Assembly: GCA_937975915.1 (NCBI GenBank)
Contig: CALJTY010000014.1
Coordinates: 1-13,941, forward strand
DNA length: 13,941 bases
Source: an uncultured Acidimicrobiaceae bacterium
GTDB taxonomy: Bacteria; Actinomycetota; Acidimicrobiia; Acidimicrobiales; RAAP-2
Direction: 5' to 3'
Part shown: positions 6,228 to 13,540 of the stretch, piece after piece
Layout of the letters: each line of letters opens with the position of its first letter
How positions within the stretch are numbered: position 1 is the first letter of the stretch
Notes under the pieces: generated by a model
The model's input: only the letters and a program-made list of their open reading frames with translations
What the model was told of the DNA's origin: nothing
Databases searched by the model: none
Position numbers and translations under genes: made by a program

Positions 6228-7211
6228 ATGAAACTTGGTCTATTTCTTTCCGCACAATTTGACCCCACCGATGATCTCAATTCAAAACTTGGTGAATTAA
6301 AAGATCAAGTTGTCGCCGCAGAAAAATTCGGTTTTTCATCAGTCGTACTCGGACACCACTATTTAGCACGATCAGCATTTATGCAGCCGATACCCCTTGC
6401 TGGGTACTTATCGAGTTTCACTACAGATATTCAAATAGTTTTCGGAGTCCTACTCGCCCCTTTGTTAAATCCACTCGCACTAGCTGAAGACATCGCCACG
6501 CTCGATGCACTTTCAAATGGTCGAGTAACTGTTGGCTTGGGTGCAGGGTATCGAGCAATCGAGTTCGATGCGTTTGGGCTTCCCTACGAAGAGCGATTCA
6601 AAATCCTCGAGAGTTACGTTCCGATTTTGCGAAGCCTATTAAGGGGTGAGGAAGTAACTGCAACTGGACATTTTGGCACTCTCAACAAGGCTCGAATTTG
6701 TACCAAAAGCCATAGCCCAGAGGGTCCACCAATTTGGCTTGGGGCTTTTGGCGACATTGGCATAAAACGCGCAGCACGTCTTGATACTTCATGGCTCGCT
6801 GGACCTGAAGGCGACATTGAAGTACTAAATCAACGCCTATCGCTTTTCCGTGATGAATTGGAAAAACATGGTTTTAGCTCAGACCGTGAATACCCAATTA
6901 CAAGAGAGTGCAGTGTCGCAGTAACACGCGAAGAGGCTTTGTTAAATGCCCGTCCATACCTGCAAAGTCAATACGAGGGGTACCGAAATTGGGAGCAAGC
7001 ACAGTCTCTCGATATTGATGAATTTCTCATGACACACTGCCTGGTTGGAACTCCTGATGACATTTTGAATCGCTTACAAATCTACAAAGAAGAACTTGGA
7101 GTCACCGAGGTTTTTCTGAGAGCGCAGTGGATGGGAATGCCGAACGAAAAAGTTATGGAGACTATTCAAATACTTGGTGAGCACGTTCTCCCAGAGATTC
7201 GTTCATGGTGA
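6228..7211 (+). CDS. Luciferase-like (LLM) flavin-dependent oxidoreductase, LLM2
   Basis: 327 residues, starting MKLGLFLSAQF. Family signatures are GHHYLARSA (42-50, His pair 43/44), LAPLLNPLALAEDIATLD (76-93), VGLGAGYRAIEF (102-113) and GPPIWLGA (166-173). A conserved C-terminal core FLRAQWMGMP lies at 296-305. It has the same length as LLM3 (8650-9633) and aligns with it almost without gaps through the first 175 residues, so the two are paralogues of one subfamily, distinct from LLM1. It starts 4 nt after the crotonase stop, and AGGAAG at the end of the crotonase gene serves as ribosome binding site, so the genes are coupled. It is probably an FMNH2-dependent monooxygenase fed by the flavin reductase at 8154-8639; F420 use cannot be excluded from sequence. 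Confidence 0.92.
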   Translation: MKLGLFLSAQFDPTDDLNSKLGELKDQVVAAEKFGFSSVVLGHHYLARSAFMQPIPLAGYLSSFTTDIQIVFGVLLAPLLNPLALAEDIATLDALSNGRVTVGLGAGYRAIEFDAFGLPYEERFKILESYVPILRSLLRGEEVTATGHFGTLNKARICTKSHSPEGPPIWLGAFGDIGIKRAARLDTSWLAGPEGDIEVLNQRLSLFRDELEKHGFSSDREYPITRECSVAVTREEALLNARPYLQSQYEGYRNWEQAQSLDIDEFLMTHCLVGTPDDILNRLQIYKEELGVTEVFLRAQWMGMPNEKVMETIQILGEHVLPEIRSW

Positions 7212-7303
7212 CCCCTGAATGAAAATAAGGCCGCATGTGCGTGAGAGCAACCGAACATATGATCCAAGAATTAGCTTGTTTCATTTTTATGTGCTCAAGC
7301 GCG

Positions 7304-7349
7304 TTGGTGGGTGCTGAAGTCGGTTTCCCCTTGATTCAGCACCCGCCAA
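7304..7349 (+). repeat. Strong hairpin in the LLM2-VOC intergenic gap
   Basis: Arms 7304-7318 and 7335-7349 pair over 15 bp with a single G-U pair; the core is GGGTGCTGAA facing TTCAGCACCC, with a 16-nt loop. It starts about 92 nt after the LLM2 stop and ends about 43 nt before the VOC start. No T-run follows, so it is not a textbook intrinsic terminator. It may end or attenuate the crotonase-LLM2 transcript, stabilise its 3' end, or be a binding site in front of the VOC gene. The rest of the 178-bp gap (7212-7392) holds a small palindrome GTAATTATTAC (7356-7366) and no convincing promoter or gene. Confidence 0.6.
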
Positions 7350-7392
7350 ATGTGGGTAATTATTACAGACTAAAACTACCGGATAGAGAATG

Positions 7393-8157
7393 ATGCCACT
7401 TAAAGAATCGTACATAAATGGGCAGGCGTGCTGGGTAGAAAACTGCACTGAGCTCGAGCTGTCCAAGCATTTCTACGCTGAATTATTTAATTGGCAATAC
7501 GAAGAAATTGTTCCAGGCGATCCAGCATTTCTAAAAGCAACTCTGGGCGGGAATACTGTTGCAGCTCTTCGCCAAAAAGCTGCTGAGCCTAGTTTCTGGA
7601 ATCTTCATTTCTCTGTAGAGAACATTGAAGAGGCAACAAGGCTAATTGTTGATGCGGGAGCTCGGGTTGAGGCCAGCGATGAAATAATTTCTCACTATGC
7701 CAGCAGAGCGACATTCACCGATACTCTCGGAGCGCAATTTTCGATTTGGCAAAAAAACACACTGGCTGGATTCCAGGAAGTGAACTCGCCTGGTGCTTTT
7801 TGCTGGGCAGAACTCTGCACAAATAACTTTCCTGCTTCGAATGATTTTTACTGCTCCGCTATGCAATGGGACACTGTTGCGGGGACGCATGATGTTATGG
7901 ATTACTCAGTGTTCAAAAGTAATGGGAAAACTATTGCTGGATCAATGCGAACCCCACCGACTCTTTCTAGCCATGTTGAATCTTTTTGGGGTGTCTATTT
8001 TATGGTGCATGACTCTGATAAAACAGCCCGTGCGGTTGAGCAGCTTGGCGGTGAAATTCTCATCCAACCAATGGACATCCCCGAAGGACGTTTTGCGATG
8101 TGTCGCGATACTTCTGGCTCGATCTTTAATGTCTTGGCAATCGCAGCTAAAAATTAA
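7393..8157 (+). CDS. Double-module VOC-family protein, CFP30B-like
   Basis: 254 residues from the second of two adjacent ATGs (7390 and 7393); the second is better spaced from GGATAGAG (7381-7388). Two VOC modules are seen: about residues 12-119 (beginning ACWVEN, with KHFYAELFNWQYE and ending FSIWQ) and about 136-251 (beginning FCWAELCT, with NDFYCSAMQWDTV and ending SIFNVLA). The paired modules with W-rich strands recall the actinobacterial CFP30B/hydroxylase-type VOC proteins. The usual His/Glu metal ligands are not evident, so a metal-dependent reaction should not be assumed. It faces the flavin reductase gene tail to tail, and the two stop codons share TTAA. Its transcription is separate from, or a weak read-through of, the crotonase operon. 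Role unknown. Confidence 0.87.
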   Translation: MPLKESYINGQACWVENCTELELSKHFYAELFNWQYEEIVPGDPAFLKATLGGNTVAALRQKAAEPSFWNLHFSVENIEEATRLIVDAGARVEASDEIISHYASRATFTDTLGAQFSIWQKNTLAGFQEVNSPGAFCWAELCTNNFPASNDFYCSAMQWDTVAGTHDVMDYSVFKSNGKTIAGSMRTPPTLSSHVESFWGVYFMVHDSDKTARAVEQLGGEILIQPMDIPEGRFAMCRDTSGSIFNVLAIAAKN

Positions 8158-8639
8158 CTCTCTTTTTGAGTCAAGTCAAAGAAATTGCTCTGATGGTAGA
8201 TCAAGGGAGCATCAGGCTGGCCAAAAGTAAGGGACTTTACGAGACCAATAACAATCTCGTGATCGCCACCATCATAAATTTCATGAACTTCACATTCAAT
8301 TGCTACCAATACATTGCTGATCACCGGTAAACCAAATAATGATTTTTCCCACTCAACATTAGTGAACTTATCCCCACCCGATTTTGCGAACGATGTACAG
8401 AGATCAAGTTGCTTATTTGACAAAACATTTACACAGAACTTTTTCGAATCATTAATCCGTGGCCATGATGATGACGACCTAGCTGGGCAAAAAAGAACCA
8501 GTGGCGGATCGATAGAAAGAGATGCAAACGATTGACAGGTCATCCCAACGGGTTCGTCCCCTTCAAATCCCGTAATTACAGTTATGCCAGATGCATATGC
8601 GCTCATTGCCTGACGGAATTTGGTTGAGTCAATTACCAT
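8154..8639 (-). CDS. Flavin reductase-like protein (FMN-binding split barrel)
   Basis: 161 residues, typical of the HpaC/NtaB-type NAD(P)H:flavin reductases that supply free reduced flavin to two-component monooxygenases. Signatures are FRQAMSAYASGITVIT (8-23), the flavin-binding stretch GMTCQSFASLSIDPP (32-46) with VLFCPARSS, FCVNVL (68-73), the GDHEIVIGLV motif (125-134) and PLIYHQSNFF (145-154). The start lies 10 nt after the LLM3 stop with an A-rich, Shine-Dalgarno-poor leader, so translation probably depends on coupling with LLM3. The pairing LLM3 plus flavin reductase is the standard layout of a two-component flavin monooxygenase, and the reductase could also serve the other LLM proteins in the window. 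Confidence 0.93.
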   Translation of the reverse strand: MVIDSTKFRQAMSAYASGITVITGFEGDEPVGMTCQSFASLSIDPPLVLFCPARSSSSWPRINDSKKFCVNVLSNKQLDLCTSFAKSGGDKFTNVEWEKSLFGLPVISNVLVAIECEVHEIYDGGDHEIVIGLVKSLTFGQPDAPLIYHQSNFFDLTQKES

Positions 8640-8649
8640 TTTTTTTGTT

Positions 8650-9633
8650 CTAGTTCTTAAAGCGTGGCATTACTTCAGTGGCTAATAATTTCAACGTTTT
8701 GAGGGAGGTTTCGATGTTCGTTCCTAGCCAACCGACCCTGCAGATAACTTCAGTAAACCCAGCATCTGAAAGAAACTGAATGCCTTCACTTACTTCGTCT
8801 GGGGTTCCAAACAGAAATGACTTTTCTCTTAATTCATCAAAGCGCTTGTCAAAGTAATCAAGTTCATAACGAACATAGGCTCCGTAGGAACGGCGAATTG
8901 ATTCACCAACATTCTCTTCCCAGTCGCCTTCGTTTTCTCCTACATATACTTCTCGAAATATAGGTGCTTCAAATGTATCGAGTGAATGTCCCAAACGAAT
9001 CTTTTCATCCTTGAATGACTGCAAGTTCCCTGCTGCCCACTTTGCTTTTGCACCAGGACTTGCAACCCAAGCATCGGCAAATGAAGCCACTCTCTTAATG
9101 GTTTGTTCTGCCGTAGCACCAGCCCAAATTGGTGGTCCGCCTGGAGTTCTAGGGATCATACTTAATGTTTGTTTTTCAACATCGAAGTGTTCACCGTGAT
9201 GTGTTACTTCTTCGCCAGTCCAAAGTTTTTTTATAAGTTCAGCTGACTCCGCTAAACGAGTTGCTCTCTCGGGGAGGGGAATGCCGAATGAAGAAAACTC
9301 ATCCTCTCGGTAACCTGCACCAATCCCAAAGATCGCCCCCCCGGGAGCAAGTCGATCGATTGATGCAAATTCTTCTGCCACGTGAACTGGTGGAAGTAGT
9401 GGCAGAATTAAAATTCCTGTTCCTAGGCGCATGTTGCCAGAAACTCCTGAAAGTCGCCCGAGAAGAGAAAATGCCTGGAACGTAGGGAGTTCGGCTAGGT
9501 AGTGGTGAATCACAAACACCGAAGCGAAACCCAGGTCACGGGCTGCCTCAGTAAGTGTTACCAAGTTTGTCAGTCCGGTTTCAAGATCACTTTCGCTCGC
9601 AAATTCGTTGTCGAGCATTATCCCAAATCGCAT
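8650..9633 (-). CDS. Luciferase-like (LLM) flavin-dependent monooxygenase, LLM3
   Basis: 327 residues. It starts MRFGIMLDNEF and shows the His pair in VIHHYLAEL (41-49, His43/44), ILPLLPPVHVAEE (76-88), FGIGAGYREDEFSSFG (102-117), GGPPIWAGA (165-173) and the C-terminal CRVGWLG (298-304). It ends with the conserved LATEVMPRF. GGAG (complement of 9641-9644) sits 7 nt before the ATG. It is the first gene of a two-gene operon with the flavin reductase, divergent from the acyl-CoA dehydrogenase operon across the 9677-9716 palindrome. It is close in length and motif order to LLM2. The presence of its own reductase is the best evidence that this subfamily uses FMNH2 here. Substrate unknown. Confidence 0.94.
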   Translation of the reverse strand: MRFGIMLDNEFASESDLETGLTNLVTLTEAARDLGFASVFVIHHYLAELPTFQAFSLLGRLSGVSGNMRLGTGILILPLLPPVHVAEEFASIDRLAPGGAIFGIGAGYREDEFSSFGIPLPERATRLAESAELIKKLWTGEEVTHHGEHFDVEKQTLSMIPRTPGGPPIWAGATAEQTIKRVASFADAWVASPGAKAKWAAGNLQSFKDEKIRLGHSLDTFEAPIFREVYVGENEGDWEENVGESIRRSYGAYVRYELDYFDKRFDELREKSFLFGTPDEVSEGIQFLSDAGFTEVICRVGWLGTNIETSLKTLKLLATEVMPRFKN

Positions 9634-9676
9634 ATAAAAACTCCGTTGTGTCTAAGAATTTGAAGGATTTCACTTT

Positions 9677-9716
9677 CCCTTTTAAGCATACCGGACGGAT
9701 GGTATGCTTAAAAGGG
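9677..9716. promoter_or_regulatory. 40-bp palindrome between LLM3 and the dehydrogenase operon
   Basis: CCCTTTTAAGCATACC (9677-9692) and GGTATGCTTAAAAGGG (9701-9716) are perfect 16-bp inverted arms around an 8-bp spacer. It lies centrally in a 112-bp divergent intergenic region, 43 bp from one start and 29 bp from the other, so it is an operator or shared control site, not a terminator. Its inner half-site CATACC/GGTATG equals the outer ends of the palindrome at 5234-5263. A TetR-type dimer is a reasonable binder. No matching regulator gene lies next to it in the window. Confidence 0.85.
9680..9713. promoter_or_regulatory. Possible face-to-face promoters inside the palindrome
   Basis: Because the site is symmetric, each strand carries TTTTAA, a 17-bp spacer and TATGCT: plus strand 9680-9685 and 9703-9708, minus strand 9713-9708 and 9690-9685. 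The -10 match is fair and the -35 match poor. If used, start points would be near 9715 (plus) and 9678 (minus), and a protein on the palindrome would block both operons at once. No better promoter was found in the 112-bp region. Confidence 0.35.
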
Positions 9717-9745
9717 TCTTAGCAATATTACATCTCAGGGGAAAA

Positions 9746-10897
9746 ATGGACTTTCGTGATTCAGAGGATGAACTTAAATTTCGTGGTGATGTGAGGAGTT
9801 GGATTGTAGAAGCAACATCAGACATTCCAAATCTCGAATTACTAAGTGGAGCCGAACGTGATACTTGGTCGGGTATTTGGCAAGATCGACTTAGCGCTGG
9901 TGGTTGGGTCGGAATAACTTGGCCGAAGGAATTCGGCGGCCGAGGATTAGAAAGTAATTACCAAGCAATCTTTAACGAAGAAGCTGCACTGTGTGATGCC
10001 CCCTATCCACTTAATGGTGCAGGGATGATGTTGGCTGGACCAACAATCCTTGTACATGGGACTGATGAGATTAAATCGAAATATCTCTCAAACATCATGG
10101 AGAGTAGAGAAATTTGGTGTCAGGGGTTTAGTGAGCCTGGATCAGGTTCAGACCTTGCCAGCCTCAGCACTTCCGCAGTAAAAGTCGATGGTGGATGGGT
10201 CGTGAATGGTTCAAAAATTTGGACTTCATGGGCGCATCATGCCCAGCGGTGCATGTTGCTTGCACGCACCGGGACACCTGAATCACGACACCGAGGTATC
10301 ACCTATTTCTTAGCCCCAATGGACAAAATCATTGTTCGACCACTCACAATGATTAATGGTGACTCCGAATTCAATGAAATGTTTATTGATGATTTGTTTA
10401 TTTCTGACGAAGATGTTCTTGGAGAGGTAAATAATGGGTGGGAGGTTGCCATGACCACCCTTGCCTTCGAGCGCAACAGCATGGCTCTCAACCTTTGGGT
10501 GTGGGCAAGGCAAGCAATCGATGCACTCATTGAAGCCGCGAAAGAACGAGGTGGAGAGAATGACGTTTCACTTTATGACCAAATTGGACTATTACATAGT
10601 GACGCTGAGGCCGTTCGCATTGGATCTCTTCGTACCATGTCAGAAATTCAGTCTGGTGGCGACCCCGGGCCTGAATCATCAGCGCTGAAATTGCTTTGGA
10701 CATGGACAATGCAGAACGCAACTCGGCTTTCTGTCCAGTTTGGAGAATCTTCAGGTATTACTCTTAATCAACCATCAGCAAGGCACAGAGTGAACCGCTA
10801 TCTTCGCGCTCGTGCTCACAGCATCGAAGGTGGAAGCGATGAAATCCAGAAATCAATTATTGCAGAACGGGTGCTGGGTCTTCCCCGCTCACGATAG
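9746..10897 (+). CDS. Acyl-CoA dehydrogenase, catalytic-type subunit
   Basis: 383 residues. An FAD enzyme that introduces an alpha,beta double bond into an acyl-CoA. Motifs are GWVGITWPKEFGG (53-65), the FAD/substrate loop GFSEPGSGSDLASL (127-140), WTSWAHHA (159-166) and FERN with Glu242 (241-244). HSIEGGSDEIQ (358-368) puts Glu361 at the family's common catalytic-base position, and AERVLGLPR (373-381) follows. The start is set at 9746, preceded by CAGGGG (9736-9741). The in-frame ATG at 9704 lies inside the palindrome and would add 14 unlikely residues. It is followed after 10 nt by a shorter dehydrogenase lacking the catalytic Glu, an arrangement like actinobacterial alpha2beta2 dehydrogenases that act on steroid side chains or other bulky acyl-CoAs. 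Substrate not determinable. Confidence 0.94.
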   Translation: MDFRDSEDELKFRGDVRSWIVEATSDIPNLELLSGAERDTWSGIWQDRLSAGGWVGITWPKEFGGRGLESNYQAIFNEEAALCDAPYPLNGAGMMLAGPTILVHGTDEIKSKYLSNIMESREIWCQGFSEPGSGSDLASLSTSAVKVDGGWVVNGSKIWTSWAHHAQRCMLLARTGTPESRHRGITYFLAPMDKIIVRPLTMINGDSEFNEMFIDDLFISDEDVLGEVNNGWEVAMTTLAFERNSMALNLWVWARQAIDALIEAAKERGGENDVSLYDQIGLLHSDAEAVRIGSLRTMSEIQSGGDPGPESSALKLLWTWTMQNATRLSVQFGESSGITLNQPSARHRVNRYLRARAHSIEGGSDEIQKSIIAERVLGLPRSR

Positions 10898-10907
10898 AAA
10901 GTAAAAA

Positions 10908-11954
10908 ATGAACGCCACATTTAGCCCAGAGCAGAACGAACTTTCTCGAATAATAAAAGACATCACGAGCGATGGAGTCTCGCAAGCGAAACTGTGCACC
11001 CCAGAAGCTTGGATTGAGCCATCACATGAACAAACTCTTTTAGAGAATTTTGGATCTCTAGGGATTCCAGAAGAACTTGGAGGGATTGGTGGAGACCTAA
11101 TAGATGTTGTAGTAGCTGTCGAAGCAGCCGGTCAATCGGTCTACCCATCAAGATTCATTCCACAGTTAGCGGCACTCCACTTAGCATCTACAGCGGGAAT
11201 CGATGTCTCACCTGTGACCCAAGGTGGACAGAAGTGGTCAATCGCAACTGATGAGACCAACTCTTTCGGTGAATTGCTAGTTGGAGCGAAAACTGGGCAG
11301 GGCAGCGTTGGCGCAACAAAAGTTCTTGTTCCCTTCGCAAGTGATGCAGATAATTTTGTTGTTCTAGGGAATGACGGGGTCTGCTTGCTTTCGGCACACG
11401 ACGTTACTTCGTCAGAAACCATTGATTACTCGAGGCCAACAGGAACGGTTGCTTTTAATTCAATTCCAACTCAACTTGGAGCGAATACATCGGGATATTT
11501 ACGTGCAATGGTTATCGCCGCCGCTGAGTTATGTGGTGTCGCACGAGGGGCAGTAAGTCTTGGTGCTGAATTCGCAAAGGTTCGCGAGCAGTTTGGACAG
11601 CCAATTGGAGCTCGCCAGGGAGTTGCATTTCAGCTTTCAGAGGCACAAGTTGGTGTTAAGGCAGCCTGGGATTTGACCGCATATGCAGCCTGGGCCGCTC
11701 AATCTGGACATCCAGATGCTCAAATAATCGTTGCCCAAGCCAAGGAAAGGGCTGGAAGATCGGCAATTTTTGCAGCCGAGCGAGCAATCCAGGTGCACGG
11801 TGGCATGGGAATTACGTACGAAGCAAACCCTCATCTCTTTCTTCGCCGTGCAATCTTTAATGACACATGGCTCGGTTCTGGGGTTGCACTCCGACGTCAA
11901 ATTGGCAAATGGCGGATGCACAATTGGGCCTCAAGCGAAACACTGAAGCACTAA
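10908..11954 (+). CDS. Acyl-CoA dehydrogenase-like subunit, probable non-catalytic partner
   Basis: 348 residues, shorter than the usual 380-400. The N-terminal domain has GSLGIPEELGGIGGD (49-63), but the middle domain is reduced, with no loop like the partner's SEPGSGSD. The C-terminal domain keeps the FAD-binding features VREQFGQPIG (225-234) and AIQVHGGMGITYE (293-305). The catalytic-base segment is degenerate: NDTWLGSG (318-325) stands where the partner has SIEGGSD, so the Glu is absent. This matches the half-site sharing of heteromeric acyl-CoA dehydrogenases, where one subunit supplies the base and the other much of the flavin pocket. It starts 10 nt after the catalytic subunit with a weak GAAAG ribosome site, and the next gene follows after 10 nt. 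Confidence 0.92.
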   Translation: MNATFSPEQNELSRIIKDITSDGVSQAKLCTPEAWIEPSHEQTLLENFGSLGIPEELGGIGGDLIDVVVAVEAAGQSVYPSRFIPQLAALHLASTAGIDVSPVTQGGQKWSIATDETNSFGELLVGAKTGQGSVGATKVLVPFASDADNFVVLGNDGVCLLSAHDVTSSETIDYSRPTGTVAFNSIPTQLGANTSGYLRAMVIAAAELCGVARGAVSLGAEFAKVREQFGQPIGARQGVAFQLSEAQVGVKAAWDLTAYAAWAAQSGHPDAQIIVAQAKERAGRSAIFAAERAIQVHGGMGITYEANPHLFLRRAIFNDTWLGSGVALRRQIGKWRMHNWASSETLKH

Positions 11955-11964
11955 GCCGCCAAAA

Positions 11965-12687
11965 ATGGCTCATGCTGCTTCCAACCAAAATCTAGATTCG
12001 GCGCTTGACCATTTTGCGATTGCAGTTTTAGAATGGGAAACATTCCGAAATAAATTTGTGGAGCAAAATAAAGCGTCAATAATGATTGACGCTCACTCTG
12101 ACATTCAACGTATAACGCAGTATCAATTTTCAAATCAAGCAAAGTTAGAAACTTTAGCAATAAGCCAAGATGCAGCTACAAGCCAACTAGCTAATTTTCT
12201 TGAGCGCCATGGTGAGTCACTCCACCACGTAACCCTCAAGGTGAAAAGTGTTCCAAAAGCTATTGAGCTGATGGAGCGATCGGGGTATGAAGTAACTGGC
12301 GCAAACACCTCAGGGAAATCGAGGCACGAAGCGTACTTATCAGTAAAAGTCAGCGGCAACATTCCAATCCAATTCCTCTGGACTGATGTTGATGATGTTA
12401 CGTGGGCTCGTCGACGTGGTTTCGAGCCACAAATGAACGAGGGCAATGGCTTACATTTTCTCGGTGCAACTTTGTCTCACGGTGATCTGCCCGGTGCCGC
12501 GAAGCTCTGGCAACTTCTTGGTGCAGAAGTTAGTCATGAAACTGTAGATAGCCACGAAGTCCTCGTTTGTAAATGGCAAAACACTTCCATGAATCTGATC
12601 CTTGATTCAGCAATTTCAAAACCTCTACTTCGTTGGTTCAATTCAGACTCAAATTCATTTGTTCATGAATCACAACCGTTTCACTGA
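11965..12687 (+). CDS. VOC-fold protein, divergent
   Basis: 240 residues. The first half resembles a VOC subunit. LDHFAIAV (14-21) carries His16, LETLAI (61-66) carries Glu62, and ESLHHVTLKVKSVPKAIELMERSGYEV (84-110) carries His87/88. IPIQFLWTD (133-141) has Gln136 at the last ligand position. A further half-module follows at about 161-214 (GLHFLGATLSHGDLPGAAKLWQLLGAEV). The pattern His, Glu, His, Gln is compatible with a divalent-metal site like that of methylmalonyl-CoA epimerase relatives, but the fit is loose. It lies in the dehydrogenase operon, 10 nt after the previous stop, so it probably acts on a CoA ester or ring product of the same pathway. Similarity to known enzymes is too weak to name a reaction. 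Confidence 0.82.
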   Translation: MAHAASNQNLDSALDHFAIAVLEWETFRNKFVEQNKASIMIDAHSDIQRITQYQFSNQAKLETLAISQDAATSQLANFLERHGESLHHVTLKVKSVPKAIELMERSGYEVTGANTSGKSRHEAYLSVKVSGNIPIQFLWTDVDDVTWARRRGFEPQMNEGNGLHFLGATLSHGDLPGAAKLWQLLGAEVSHETVDSHEVLVCKWQNTSMNLILDSAISKPLLRWFNSDSNSFVHESQPFH

Positions 12688-12698
12688 GAGGAATGATG

Positions 12699-13535
12699 AT
12701 GGAACAACTTTTAAAAACTAAAGGGGGAGACTCATTTATCGTAAGGATTGGTTCAGGTGAGCCACTCGTAGTACTTCACGGTGGCCTCGGACTAGACCAT
12801 TCAGGTTTTAGACCATACCTAGATGCTTTGAGTGACCAATTTGAAGTTGTCTACGTTGACTTACTTGGCAATGGTCGTTCTGGCCACCTACCTGATGAGT
12901 TCGAAACTGACCACTCAATTTGGGTGAATCAAATCAATGCAATTTGCGATGTGCTTGGATTTGAAAAAATCTTTCTACTCGGACATTCACATGGTGGCGT
13001 AATTGCGCAACGATTCGCACTCGCCCACCCTGATCGCTTGAAAGGGCTCATCCTTTCTGCGACCGGTCCGTCATTTGATCATGTTGAAACCGTCATGAAG
13101 AACCTTGTAGAAATAAGTACTCCTGAGCAATTTGAGATTTACACAACACAAATCTTCATAGAACAGCCAGACGATGAGACTTGGGCGAAGCGTTGGAGAA
13201 AAGTAATGCCTCTTTACTTTGCAACACCACCTAGTGAAGAATTTCTTGATGCACGCCATGCAAAAACAGTCCATCGTGCCGAGGGATTTAATGCTTGTAT
13301 CCTGCACGTTCCGAACTTTGATGTTCGAGGCAGGTTGCACGAAGTTTTAGCCCCAACTCTTGTGATCGGTGGCTCTAAGGACTTTTGTTTCCCGGAAGAG
13401 GTTGGGCCAGGTCTTCTTGCAAAACTAATTCCTAATGCAAAATTGTTAATGCTCAAGAACTCTGGGCACAATCCTTACTCAGAAGAGCCAGATGCGTTTG
13501 TAGAAGGTGTGCGTTCATTCGCCTCACAAATCTGA
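12699..13535 (+). CDS. Alpha/beta-fold hydrolase
   Basis: 278 residues with a complete catalytic apparatus. The oxyanion segment is VLHGGLG (25-31), DLLGNGRSG lies at 54-62, the nucleophile elbow GHSHGG at 95-100 has Ser97, the acid is Asp228 in IGGSKD, and His257 is in NSGHNPY. The cap region is about 120-205. The order and wording resemble the proline iminopeptidase, meta-cleavage hydrolase and lactonase groups; an esterase, lactonase or C-C hydrolase acting after a monooxygenase is plausible, a peptidase less so in this context. Three tandem ATGs (12693, 12696, 12699) follow GAGAGGA (12686-12692); the third has the best spacing. It is the last gene of the dehydrogenase operon and meets LLM4 tail to tail with 5 bp between stops and no visible terminator. 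Confidence 0.92.
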   Translation: MEQLLKTKGGDSFIVRIGSGEPLVVLHGGLGLDHSGFRPYLDALSDQFEVVYVDLLGNGRSGHLPDEFETDHSIWVNQINAICDVLGFEKIFLLGHSHGGVIAQRFALAHPDRLKGLILSATGPSFDHVETVMKNLVEISTPEQFEIYTTQIFIEQPDDETWAKRWRKVMPLYFATPPSEEFLDARHAKTVHRAEGFNACILHVPNFDVRGRLHEVLAPTLVIGGSKDFCFPEEVGPGLLAKLIPNAKLLMLKNSGHNPYSEEPDAFVEGVRSFASQI

Positions 13536-13540
13536 GAAAG

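Noticed and set aside
7219..7317. Small 32-codon frame between LLM2 and the double-VOC gene
   Set aside because: No ribosome binding site, no recognisable motif, and its end runs into the hairpin arm; most likely chance.
6228..9633. F420-dependent oxidoreductases for LLM2 and LLM3
   Set aside because: Possible for the superfamily, but a flavin reductase is directly coupled to LLM3 and no F420 biosynthesis or F420-specific gene is visible, so FMNH2 use is preferred, without being proven.
9704..9745. In-frame upstream ATG extending the first acyl-CoA dehydrogenase by 14 residues
   Set aside because: It lies inside the perfect palindrome, has no ribosome binding site, and the extension is unlike the family; the ATG at 9746 has CAGGGG just upstream and gives the usual MDFRDSEDE start.
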